Made by a program: the position numbers and the translations under genes
In this document: in pieces, positions 7,091 through 14,378 of the stretch
Layout: every line of letters starts with the position of its first letter
How positions within the stretch are numbered: the first letter of the stretch is position 1
Origin: Zwartia sp.
Lineage (GTDB): Bacteria; Pseudomonadota; Gammaproteobacteria; Burkholderiales; Burkholderiaceae_B
NCBI GenBank assembly: GCA_030653405.1
Contig: JAURZO010000148.1
Coordinates: forward strand, 1 to 18,968
DNA length: 18,968 nucleotides
Direction of reading: 5' to 3'
The notes under the pieces: model-generated
The model's input: the letters and a program-made list of their open reading frames with translations, nothing else
The model's database searches: none
Told to the model about the DNA's origin: nothing

Positions 7091-7519
7091 TCAGCCAGCG
7101 GCTTGTGACTCACGCTGAGCGCGGATCACGAGCTTGCAGAATGTTTCGGGTGTGTACAGACGCGCGATGTGGTCAACACGCATCGGGGTTTTGAAGCGCG
7201 AGGCATCGATCTCTGACAAGTACTCACGCAAACGCGCCAAGCCCTTTTCGGTCAGGATACCGTTTTCCTCGAACTCGGAAACAGGCATGTCACCACGCAC
7301 ATCCTCAATGATCTTGCCGCGTGGCACCTTGATCTTGAACGCACGCTCGAGACGGAACACCATATCCAGGAAGTCAATCGACTCTGCATCGAGGCCTTCG
7401 ATCAGGGAAACATCAAGCTTGATATCATCAACATCACAGCCCAATGCATCGGCCATCGTTTTTTGAACGGTCGGGAAGACCGCCATGATTTCTTCTTTAG
7501 AGATGACTGCTTCAGCCAT
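7091..7519 (-). CDS. Dedicated acyl carrier protein with C-terminal extension (AcpXL-like)
   Basis: This 142-residue protein is larger than a normal ACP (about 78). Residues 8-90 are the carrier domain; Ser47 in LDAESIDFLDMVFRLERAF is the predicted phosphopantetheine site. From memory, the wording SIDFLDMVF-KIKVP and the following GDMPVSEFEENG resemble the long-chain ACP AcpXL of rhizobia more than FASII AcpP. A further 50 residues (93-142, RLREYLSEIDASRFKTPMRV onward) have no carrier-domain counterpart that I recognise. A GGAG lies 6 nt before the ATG. A 98-nt gap separates it from the upstream ketoreductase, the only sizeable gap in the operon; its CATATATAC stretch could hold a weak internal promoter that boosts ACP supply. 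The fusion protein at the operon end probably arms it. Confidence 0.85.
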   Translation of the reverse strand: MAEAVISKEEIMAVFPTVQKTMADALGCDVDDIKLDVSLIEGLDAESIDFLDMVFRLERAFKIKVPRGKIIEDVRGDMPVSEFEENGILTEKGLARLREYLSEIDASRFKTPMRVDHIARLYTPETFCKLVIRAQRESQAAG

Positions 7520-7617
7520 GAATTACTCCGTATATATGTCAGCGCACACAAGTTTAACTCAACTGTCAGGGAAATCCCGCCCCGCAGCTGAACTTGAAGA
7601 AAGCAACTGGCGCGGCT

Positions 7618-8376
7618 TCAGCCCATTTTAAAACCACCATCGACATAGAGGACTTGTCCGGTGACGTAAGCGGCCATATCTGAGACTAGGAATGCTACAG
7701 CATTCGCGACATCTTGAGCCGCGCCATAGCGTTTTAACAAAATATTACGTTTGACCTCATCTTCGGCGAGATCCCGAACCTGCTGGGACATCTCCGTCTC
7801 GATCACACCTGGCGCCACCGCGTTCACGAGGATTTTGCGTGGCGCGAGCTCAACGGCCATTGCGCGGGTCAACGCGTCGACCGCGCCTTTGCTGGCGGCA
7901 TAATTGGTTTGTCCGCGACCTGCCTTGGCACCCGCCACGGAGGACAAGTTGACGATGCGACCGGCACGTTGCGACATCATGAAAGGAATCACAGGGCGGG
8001 TCACATTGAAGATGCCGCCCACATTGGTGTTCAGAACAGAGGAAATCTCCTCATCGTCCATCGCCGCCATCAAGTTATCTCGCACAATACCCGCGTTATT
8101 AACAAGGATATCGATACGTTCACAACGTTCAGCGATTGCTTCAACTGCAGCGGCGCAAGCGGCTGAGTCGCTCACATCAACCTGTAAGGCTGTCGCCTGC
8201 CCACCTGCAGCAGTCACTGCAGCCACCACCTCCGCTGCAGCTGCTTGATTGCCTTTGTAAAAAAAATTTACGACCGCGCCTTCGCTGGCAAGGGTCTCGA
8301 CGATGGCGCGACCAATCCCGCGCGAGCCACCTGTGACAAGGGCGACTTTGCCAGCCAAACCTGATTTAAACGTCAT
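7618..8376 (-). CDS. fabG: 3-oxoacyl-ACP reductase, FabG type
   Basis: I use the ATG at 8376, preceded by GAGG, giving 252 residues; a longer in-frame reading to 8436 would intrude into the upstream gene and adds no domain. The protein is a classical SDR: TGGSRGIG (residues 15-22) binds NADP(H), NNAG is at 93-96, and the catalytic set is Ser146, Tyr159 and Lys163 (Tyr-x3-Lys). The C-terminal VTGQVLYVDGGFKMG is standard for FabG. It should reduce 3-ketoacyl-ACP to 3-hydroxyacyl-ACP in this cluster. It follows the FabL-like gene by 5 nt and precedes the ACP gene by 98 nt. Two SDR genes in a row look like duplicates, but their active-site spacing differs, so they probably do different steps. Confidence 0.9.
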   Translation of the reverse strand: MTFKSGLAGKVALVTGGSRGIGRAIVETLASEGAVVNFFYKGNQAAAAEVVAAVTAAGGQATALQVDVSDSAACAAAVEAIAERCERIDILVNNAGIVRDNLMAAMDDEEISSVLNTNVGGIFNVTRPVIPFMMSQRAGRIVNLSSVAGAKAGRGQTNYAASKGAVDALTRAMAVELAPRKILVNAVAPGVIETEMSQQVRDLAEDEVKRNILLKRYGAAQDVANAVAFLVSDMAAYVTGQVLYVDGGFKMG

Positions 8377-8381
8377 GATCC

Positions 8382-9137
8382 TCAACCCGAAATGGCAAAA
8401 CCACCGTCGACCACCAAAGTGTGACCGTTGACCCATGCCGCCTCAGGCAGACACAAGAGATATACCGCATCTGCAACGTTGGCGGGCAACAAGCTCGGTC
8501 CTGCCGGCGTACGCGCGGCGAATTCAGACAAAACCTGATCGCGATTTGGGAAATGACTGAGTGCATCGGTATCCACAACGCCGGCCGATACTGTATTGAC
8601 TCGAATGCCGCGTGGACCGAGCTCCTGCGCCAATGTGCGGACCAGTGACTCAAGGGCAGCCTTGGACGCACCGATAAAGCCGTAATGAGGCATGGCGCGC
8701 TGGGCTCCGAGACTGGACATCGCGATAATGCGACCACCATTTTTCATAAGCGGCGCCGCATGTTGCGCCAGCAGATTGACCGCAAATGCATTTGTTTCCA
8801 GACACCACCGAAAATGCTTGAGCGTCATGTCCATCGCAGGCTTGAGTACGCCTGAGGCGGCATTGCTGATGACGATATCCAAATGACCGAATTCTTTGGT
8901 GATGATCTCGAACATTTCGGCCACGCTGTCAGGCACGCCCACACTCGCCTGGATAGCAATGGCCCGGCGGCCCATCGCACGCACTTCGGCACATACCGCC
9001 TCGGCCTCATCAGAGCTGTTGTAGTAGTTTGCGATGATGTCACATCCCGCAGAGGCCAATTTCAGGGCGCACGCACGACCGATGCCGCGAGCGGCTCCAG
9101 TGACCAGGGCAACTTTACCGGACAGAGGTAGACTCAT
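8382..9137 (-). CDS. FabL-like enoyl-ACP reductase (SDR family)
   Basis: This 251-residue SDR has the NADP(H) loop TGAARGIG (13-20) but its active site is Tyr152-x6-Lys159 (YGFIGASK), the spacing of enoyl-ACP reductases and not the Tyr-x3-Lys of FabG. Several stretches match Bacillus FabL as I remember it: NAASGVLKP (92-100), MSSLGAQR, SKAALESLVR, GVVDTDALSHFPNRD (186-200) and RTPAG. FabL reduces trans-2-enoyl-ACP with NADPH. Expected role: the last reductive step of each elongation round, giving a saturated chain. It is the first gene of the operon, with a candidate promoter just upstream. The ribosome site is weak, with GGAG about 15 nt before the ATG. A generic SDR assignment is certain; the FabL assignment is likely. 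Confidence 0.82.
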   Translation of the reverse strand: MSLPLSGKVALVTGAARGIGRACALKLASAGCDIIANYYNSSDEAEAVCAEVRAMGRRAIAIQASVGVPDSVAEMFEIITKEFGHLDIVISNAASGVLKPAMDMTLKHFRWCLETNAFAVNLLAQHAAPLMKNGGRIIAMSSLGAQRAMPHYGFIGASKAALESLVRTLAQELGPRGIRVNTVSAGVVDTDALSHFPNRDQVLSEFAARTPAGPSLLPANVADAVYLLCLPEAAWVNGHTLVVDGGFAISG

Positions 9138-9168
9138 AATGGGGGAATGACTCCAAGGAAAAGCGAAA

Positions 9169-9197
9169 TTTTAACCAAGATCAAGAAAAGCGACCAA
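9169..9197 (-). promoter_or_regulatory. Candidate promoter for the fatty acid synthase operon
   Basis: On the minus strand TTGGTC (9192-9197) is followed after 17 nt by TTAAAA (9169-9174), about 30 nt before the first ATG of the operon. The match is moderate. It is back to back with the mmsA promoter region, so both units share one 163-nt divergent spacer. Confidence 0.35.
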
Positions 9198-9204
9198 TCA
9201 TCAC

Positions 9205-9232
9205 TTACCGCCGATCCGAGCCATCTTACAAT
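9205..9232 (+). promoter_or_regulatory. Candidate promoter for mmsA-queC
   Basis: TACAAT (9227-9232) is a five-of-six -10 match, with TTACCG (9205-9210) 16 nt upstream as a poor -35. The implied leader is about 60 nt. The weak -35 would be consistent with an activator, but none is identified. Confidence 0.35.
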
Positions 9233-9300
9233 AGAGGATTGATTGATCGACTTTTAAGCGGGTGCGACTCAAACACCGCGCGTTACTTTAAGGAAAACGC

Positions 9301-10824
9301 ATGTCCAAGCAGCCTCCAATGCCTAATATTCCAGCTGTGGTCACGCAATGGATTCACGGCAAACCCGTCAGTCATGCTGGCGCACGCAGTCAGGATGTGT
9401 TTAATCCTGCCACCGGCCAAGCCACCCGCAAAGTCGAACTCGCGAGCCTCGAGACCGTGAACGAGGCGGTCGCGAGCGCTAAAGCTGCGTTCCCTGCCTG
9501 GTCAGATACCCCGCCGATTCGCCGCGCGCGCATCATGAACAATTTCCTTGCCCTGATGAATAGCCGAAAGGACGAGTTGGCCTCGATCATTACGCAAGAA
9601 CATGGCAAGGTCTTTACCGATGCACAGGGTGAAGTCATGCGCGGCATCGACATCGTCGAATTCGCCTGCGGCATGCCACAACTGCTTAAAGGGGACTTTA
9701 CGGATCAAGTGTCAACAGGCATCGACAACTGGACACTGCGTCAACCTCTTGGCGTGGTCGCGGGCATTACGCCGTTTAACTTTCCTTGCATGGTGCCTTG
9801 CTGGATGTTCCCGGTGGCGATCGCGGCGGGTAACTGCTTTGTACTCAAACCAAGCGAGCGCGACCCTTCCGCCTCGATTTTTATGGCGCAGCTTTTCAAA
9901 GAAGCCGGCTTGCCCGATGGCGTGTTTAACGTGGTACAGGGTGACAAAGTCGCAGTCGACGGCCTGCTTGAACACCCCGATGTCAAAGCAATCAGCTTTG
10001 TGGGCTCGACACCCATCGCCCAATACATCTATCAGCGCGGCGCAGACCTTGGCAAGCGCGTGCAGGCACTCGGTGGTGCCAAAAACCACATGGTGGTGAT
10101 GCCCGATGCCGACATAGATCAAGCTGTGGATGGCTTGATCGGAGCAGCCTATGGCTCAGCCGGTGAGCGTTGCATGGCGATCTCGGTGGCCGTGTTGGTG
10201 GGTGATGTGGCCGACAAAATTGTGCCTCTGCTGGCCGAGCGCGCCAAGACGCTCAAAATCAAAAACGGTCTCGAACTCGATGCAGAAATGGGGCCGATCG
10301 TGACCCGCCAGGCGCTCGAGCGCATTGAGGGCTACATCGACATCGGCATCAAAGAAGGTGCCAAGCTTGTGGTGGATGGTCGCGGCCTGAAAGTCCCCGG
10401 ACACGAACATGGCTTCTTTACAGGTGGTTCTCTCTTTGATCACGTCACGCCTGAAATGCGTATTTACAAAGAAGAAATCTTTGGCCCTGTTTTGTCGTGC
10501 GTGCGTGTCAAAGACTTTGCTCAAGCCGTCGAGCTCATTAATGCCCATGAGTTCGGCAATGGTGTGTCTTGCTACACGCGCGACGGTAACGTCGCACGCG
10601 AGTTTGGTCGCCGCATCCAAGTCGGTATGGTGGGCATCAATGTGCCCATCCCCGTTCCGATGGCCTGGCATGGCTTTGGTGGCTGGAAAAAGAGTCTGTT
10701 TGGCGACATGCACGCCTATGGCGAAGAAGGGGTGCGTTTCTACACCAAGCAAAAATCCATCATGCAGCGCTGGCCTGAAACCATCGGCAAGGGTGCCGAA
10801 TTCGTCATGCCGACCGCTAAGTAA
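9301..10824 (+). CDS. mmsA: Methylmalonate-semialdehyde dehydrogenase (CoA-acylating)
   Basis: This 507-residue aldehyde dehydrogenase superfamily member has the MmsA pattern: GVVAGITPFNFPCMVPCWMF (151-170) with Asn160, KPSERDPSAS at 183-192, FVGSTPIA (233-240), ALGGAKNHMVVMPDAD (256-271), and the catalytic Cys291 in YGSAGERCMA. It oxidises (methyl)malonate semialdehyde with NAD and CoA to propionyl-CoA or acetyl-CoA plus CO2, in valine, thymine, beta-alanine or inositol breakdown. AAGGA (9290-9294) lies 6 nt before the ATG. The usual partner mmsB is not in the window, and the neighbours do not tell which pathway it serves. The propionyl- or acetyl-CoA product is a possible primer for the divergent fatty acid operon, but that is speculation. 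Confidence 0.93.
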   Translation: MSKQPPMPNIPAVVTQWIHGKPVSHAGARSQDVFNPATGQATRKVELASLETVNEAVASAKAAFPAWSDTPPIRRARIMNNFLALMNSRKDELASIITQEHGKVFTDAQGEVMRGIDIVEFACGMPQLLKGDFTDQVSTGIDNWTLRQPLGVVAGITPFNFPCMVPCWMFPVAIAAGNCFVLKPSERDPSASIFMAQLFKEAGLPDGVFNVVQGDKVAVDGLLEHPDVKAISFVGSTPIAQYIYQRGADLGKRVQALGGAKNHMVVMPDADIDQAVDGLIGAAYGSAGERCMAISVAVLVGDVADKIVPLLAERAKTLKIKNGLELDAEMGPIVTRQALERIEGYIDIGIKEGAKLVVDGRGLKVPGHEHGFFTGGSLFDHVTPEMRIYKEEIFGPVLSCVRVKDFAQAVELINAHEFGNGVSCYTRDGNVAREFGRRIQVGMVGINVPIPVPMAWHGFGGWKKSLFGDMHAYGEEGVRFYTKQKSIMQRWPETIGKGAEFVMPTAK

Positions 10825-10838
10825 TCGGTGGATCAGGT

Positions 10839-11534
10839 ATGACAAAAAAAGCCGTTTGTTTGCTCAGTGGTGGTCTGGATTCCACCACTGTTTTAGCGAT
10901 TGCCCAAAGCGAAGGTTACGAGGTGTATGCCTTGAGTTTTCGTTACGGGCAACGCCATGCTGTTGAACTTGAAAAAGCACAAGAGTTCGCGCGCGCAAGA
11001 GGTGTTTCCCGACACGTCGTGCTCGATCTTGATTTGCGAAGCTTTGGCGGCTCAGCCCTCACGGCCGATATTCCCGTACCCAAAGGACATTCGGTTGAAG
11101 ACATCAGCACGGGCATCCCCATCACCTACGTCCCTGCCCGCAACACGATTTTCTTAAGCCTTGCTCTGGGCTGGGCCGAAGTACTCGGTTCGCAGGATAT
11201 CTTTGTGGGAGTTAATGCGATGGATTACAGCGGTTATCCCGACTGCCGACCCGAATACATCGAAGCATTCGAACACCTGGGTAATTTGGCGACTAAAGCT
11301 GGCGTCGAGGGTCACCAGCGACTCAAGATTCGGGCTCCGCTCTTGAGCATGAACAAAGCCGACATCATCAGACGCGGAATGGCGTTAGGGGTAGACTTCG
11401 CAGAAACAACAAGCTGCTATGACCCTGAGCCAAATGGCAAGCCTTGCAAACAGTGCGACTCATGCCTGCTTCGTGCCAAGGGCTTTGCAGAGGTTGGCAT
11501 TCAGGATCCGCTCTACACCAAATTTGGCCTTTGA
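10839..11534 (+). CDS. queC: 7-cyano-7-deazaguanine (preQ0) synthase QueC
   Basis: This 231-residue ATP-dependent enzyme converts 7-carboxy-7-deazaguanine to preQ0 in queuosine biosynthesis. The ATP pyrophosphatase loop SGGLDS lies at residues 10-15, and the zinc site is Cys193, Cys203, Cys206 and Cys209 (TSCYDPEPNGKPCKQCDSC). Length is normal for the family. It starts 14 nt after the mmsA stop with GGTGGA as a possible ribosome site, so it is probably co-transcribed with mmsA. Other queuosine genes (queD, queE, queF) are absent here, and there is no room for a preQ1 riboswitch directly in front. Confidence 0.95.
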   Translation: MTKKAVCLLSGGLDSTTVLAIAQSEGYEVYALSFRYGQRHAVELEKAQEFARARGVSRHVVLDLDLRSFGGSALTADIPVPKGHSVEDISTGIPITYVPARNTIFLSLALGWAEVLGSQDIFVGVNAMDYSGYPDCRPEYIEAFEHLGNLATKAGVEGHQRLKIRAPLLSMNKADIIRRGMALGVDFAETTSCYDPEPNGKPCKQCDSCLLRAKGFAEVGIQDPLYTKFGL

Positions 11535-11535
11535 A

Positions 11536-11564
11536 TCACAGTCCATCTGTTTGATGGGCTGTGA
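11536..11564 (+). terminator. 12-bp hairpin after queC, probable terminator
   Basis: TCACAGTCCATC (11536-11547) pairs with GATGGGCTGTGA (11553-11564) with a single G-T pair and a 5-nt loop, immediately after the queC stop. A T tract is lacking. It lies between two convergent units (queC and dctM), where a termination signal for either strand is expected. Confidence 0.5.
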
Positions 11565-11592
11565 AGCACGCGCTTAAATTGGCTACGCTTGA

Positions 11593-12867
11593 CTAACGCG
11601 ACTGAAGCGCCAGTGAAAACTCGGGCACATAGGTCACGAGCATCAGTACACCAAACATAATCGCGATAAATGGCCAAATTTTCGAGGCGACCTCGCTGAG
11701 CTTCAGGCCGCTAATGGCCATGCCCACGAATAGGCAATAGCCGATCGGCGGCGCCGCCATTCCAATCGCGACGTTTGTCACGATAATCGTACCGAAGTGA
11801 ATCGGGTCGATCGCAAAACCTTTTGCAATCGCGATCAATAACGGCCCCAACACCACCATGATCGCAATCTCGTCCATCACCGCAGCGAGCAGGAAAAAAG
11901 CGACATTCAGAATCAAGAGCATCAGCCATTTTTCATGAATATTTTGAGTCAGCCATGCAGCCAGCTTTGGTGCAATCTGCTCTTGGGCGATCAAAATGCC
12001 AAAGCCTGCAGAAAAAACCACGATTGACATCACAATCGCTGTAATTTTGAGCGAACGCCAAATAATTGGTGACAGGTCCGCGAACTTGAGACGCTTTTCG
12101 ATCACCATGCCGACGAATAGTGCATACACACAACTCACGACAGCGGCCTCTGTGGGTGTAAAGACACCGCCATAAATACCACCTAGCACGATGACCGGCG
12201 CAAGCAACGCCCAGATCCCGTCTCGCAGTGCCTGGCGGATTTCTTGCAAACTGGCTCGCTTTTGCGTTGGGATCTTGTTGCGTTTGGCATGCACCCAACA
12301 CACCAGCATCAAGCCGAGTGCCATGACCAGTCCAGGCAATACGCCTGCACTAAAGAGTCTGGAAATGGATTGCTCAGCAATCACACCCCAGATCACAAAC
12401 GCAATAGAGGGCGGTATCAAGGGTGCAAGCACGCCTGCACTCACCGCCAAAGCGGTCGCAAAACCTTTGCCGTATCCGCGCTCAGCCATGGCAGGAATCA
12501 TGATGGCACCGATCGCGGCGGTTGTGGCGGGCGCTGAGCCTGAGATAGCGGCAAAAATCGCCGCGGCTAAAACAGTCACGTGACCCAAGCCACCGGTGAG
12601 GTGGCGAACAAACACGTCAGCGACTTTGATGAGTCGTGCGGATAAGCCGCCAGCCGTCATCAACTCCCCTGCCAGCATGAAAAACGGGATAGCGAGCAAG
12701 GAAAAAGATTGCGTCCCCGCGAGAATGGATTGCGGCAGCAGCATCGGTTCGATGCCTGCCACCAACAAGGAGAGCGCGACCACAATGCCGATCGCAAACG
12801 CGAACGGCACTCCGAGCAGCATCAACATACCGAAGCCAGCAGATAACAGCCACGCCACACTACTCAT
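11593..12867 (-). CDS. dctM: TRAP transporter large membrane subunit DctM
   Basis: This 424-residue, very hydrophobic protein probably has about 12 membrane segments. It is the family's normal length and has hallmark stretches such as GVPFAFAIGIV near the start, ISGSAPATTAAIGAIMIPAM in the first half, IYGGVFTPTEAAVVSCVYAL in the middle and ATNVAIGMAAPP-like GMAAPPIGYCLFVG toward the end. In tripartite ATP-independent periplasmic systems this subunit carries the substrate across the inner membrane, driven by a sodium or proton gradient. Its start overlaps the end of dctQ by 8 nt. It is the last gene of the hydrolase-dctP-dctQ-dctM unit and converges with queC. Confidence 0.93.
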   Translation of the reverse strand: MSSVAWLLSAGFGMLMLLGVPFAFAIGIVVALSLLVAGIEPMLLPQSILAGTQSFSLLAIPFFMLAGELMTAGGLSARLIKVADVFVRHLTGGLGHVTVLAAAIFAAISGSAPATTAAIGAIMIPAMAERGYGKGFATALAVSAGVLAPLIPPSIAFVIWGVIAEQSISRLFSAGVLPGLVMALGLMLVCWVHAKRNKIPTQKRASLQEIRQALRDGIWALLAPVIVLGGIYGGVFTPTEAAVVSCVYALFVGMVIEKRLKFADLSPIIWRSLKITAIVMSIVVFSAGFGILIAQEQIAPKLAAWLTQNIHEKWLMLLILNVAFFLLAAVMDEIAIMVVLGPLLIAIAKGFAIDPIHFGTIIVTNVAIGMAAPPIGYCLFVGMAISGLKLSEVASKIWPFIAIMFGVLMLVTYVPEFSLALQSR

Positions 12868-13330
12868 CGAGAGACTCCGCCCAAGGCATCAGCCTCTCGA
12901 ACGAAAACAAGGCGACCAAAATCCCAAATACCGGTCCTGCCGCATACAGAAATTCAATCGGAAAGCCGATGGCTGCCGAGGTCGAACCTCGTGTTTCCTG
13001 CAAATAGCCCCAGCCCGAATACGCAATGAATACTCCCAACAAAAGCAACAGAACGGAGATCATTCGCTCAAGCCACTTGTGCAGTGAGGCTGGCAGGATA
13101 TTCAGGACCAGATCCATCCGCGCATGTGTCATGCGTCGCACCCCAATGGCAGTGGCGATCACAATGACCCAGGCAAAGCCTAACAAGGCAAGCTCCTCGC
13201 TCCAGCTGAGGGACTTGCCAAAAACATAACGCAGGAAAACTTGCGCCGCGAGGGCCAGAAGCATGAGCAGCACGAGCGTCACTGCCGCGAGCTTCAGGCC
13301 CCTCTCGAGATAATCAAAATAGCGGCGCAT
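12860..13330 (-). CDS. dctQ: TRAP transporter small membrane subunit DctQ
   Basis: This 156-residue protein has four predicted membrane segments (about residues 13-33, 45-63, 90-107 and 124-144). The family motif RYVFGKSLSWSEELA (34-48) sits between the first two. DctQ forms the membrane complex with DctM. A GGAA ribosome site precedes the ATG. It is 13 nt from the dctP stop and overlaps dctM by 8 nt, so the three transporter genes are clearly one unit. Confidence 0.9.
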   Translation of the reverse strand: MRRYFDYLERGLKLAAVTLVLLMLLALAAQVFLRYVFGKSLSWSEELALLGFAWVIVIATAIGVRRMTHARMDLVLNILPASLHKWLERMISVLLLLLGVFIAYSGWGYLQETRGSTSAAIGFPIEFLYAAGPVFGILVALFSFERLMPWAESLDE

Positions 13331-13343
13331 CGGTATTTCCTGC

Positions 13344-14339
13344 TTACTTCACAGAGTCGAGGGCCTGATTGACCATCGCTTCACCCACAGTCTTTTTGGC
13401 TTTTTCATACATCGGCTGCACAGAGGCACGGAATGCATTGACATCACCCACTGTGTTGACTGTCATGCCTTTCTTTTGCAAGCCACTGAGCAAAGCTTTT
13501 TCATTGGTGCCGGCGGCTACACGCTGGGCGGCCGTCGCTTGCTTACCCGCCTCGATCACGGCAGCACGCTGTTCTGGCGTTAATTTATCCAGGCTACGCT
13601 TGGACATGATCAGCTCAATTGCAGAATAGGTATGGTTGGTCAGCGACAGGAACTTTGTCACCTCATACATTTTGCTACTGTCGATCACGGCAATCGGAAT
13701 CTCCAGACCGTCAATGGTGCCCTGCTGCACGGCAGTGAACGTCTCGCCCCACGCCATCGGTACTGCTGCACCGCCGAGTGAAGTGAACATGTCAATAAAT
13801 ACTGGATTCTGCATCACGCGATACTTCACACCCGACACGTCAGCTGGCGCGCTGACGGGTTTTTTATTGTTGATCATCTGACGGAAGCCACCTTCCATGT
13901 AGCCCAGAACAATAATGTTCTTTTTTGCCAACAATGCCGACAGATCCTGGCCAACTTTACCGTCAAGCGCTTTTTGCGCCTGAGCTTCGTTGGAATACAA
14001 AAAGGGCAAATCGTTGATCTGGAAAGCAGGCTCGATCTGCGCAATCACAGCATTGGTAATGATGGCGGAATCCACTGTGCCAAAACGCACGCCTTCCATC
14101 ATCTGCTTCTCATCACCTAACTGGCGATTTGGATACAACTGAATTTGAACCGAGCCTTTGGTCAGTTTTTCAACAGCATCTTTGAATGCATGGGCGCCCA
14201 CCGCATAGGGGTCAGTTGGGCTGTCGGAAGTTGTCCAGCCCAGTTTGAGAACCGTTTGCGCGCTCACGACTGTAGGCATCGAAAACGTAAAGGCTGCGGA
14301 AACAATGGCAGAAAGAGCTAAGAGGTGACGACGTTTCAT
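13344..14339 (-). CDS. dctP: TRAP transporter periplasmic solute-binding protein DctP
   Basis: This 331-residue protein has a cleavable signal peptide (about residues 1-27, ending VVSAQ). The DctP-family features are NRQLGDEKQMMEGVRFGTVD (71-90), the conserved Arg174 in KYRVMQNPVF, which normally pairs with a substrate carboxylate, and PMAWGETFTAVQQGTIDGLE (194-213). The ligand is therefore probably an organic acid. A GGAG lies 8 nt before the ATG. It is 39 nt downstream of the LigI-like hydrolase gene, whose substrate or precursor it may import. Confidence 0.93.
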   Translation of the reverse strand: MKRRHLLALSAIVSAAFTFSMPTVVSAQTVLKLGWTTSDSPTDPYAVGAHAFKDAVEKLTKGSVQIQLYPNRQLGDEKQMMEGVRFGTVDSAIITNAVIAQIEPAFQINDLPFLYSNEAQAQKALDGKVGQDLSALLAKKNIIVLGYMEGGFRQMINNKKPVSAPADVSGVKYRVMQNPVFIDMFTSLGGAAVPMAWGETFTAVQQGTIDGLEIPIAVIDSSKMYEVTKFLSLTNHTYSAIELIMSKRSLDKLTPEQRAAVIEAGKQATAAQRVAAGTNEKALLSGLQKKGMTVNTVGDVNAFRASVQPMYEKAKKTVGEAMVNQALDSVK

Positions 14340-14378
14340 GTTTTTATCTCCTTGATAAATGAATGGCTAAATTCTGTT

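Noticed and set aside
6640..7194. 184-residue plus-strand frame opposite the dehydratase and ACP genes
   Set aside because: It is antisense to supported genes and shows no fold-like hydrophobic pattern or known motif.
8377..8436. Longer N terminus for the FabG-type reductase (start at 8436)
   Set aside because: The extra 20 residues carry no SDR feature and lie inside the upstream FabL-like gene in another frame; the ATG at 8376 has a GAGG before it and starts right at the Rossmann fold.
2353..9137. Aryl polyene pigment cluster
   Set aside because: The KS pair, ACP, DH, KR and acyltransferase fit loosely, but there is no ammonia lyase, acyl-ligase, LolA-like or MMPL-type export gene, and a saturating enoyl reductase is present, which a polyene pathway would not want.
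10800..10840. PreQ1 riboswitch before queC
   Set aside because: Only 14 nt separate mmsA and queC, which is too short for an aptamer, and no pseudoknot-like sequence was seen.
10156..10845. 229-residue open frame on the minus strand inside mmsA
   Set aside because: It is fully antisense to a well-supported gene, has no recognisable motif or ribosome site, and its His/Asp-rich composition is what mirrored codons of mmsA would give.
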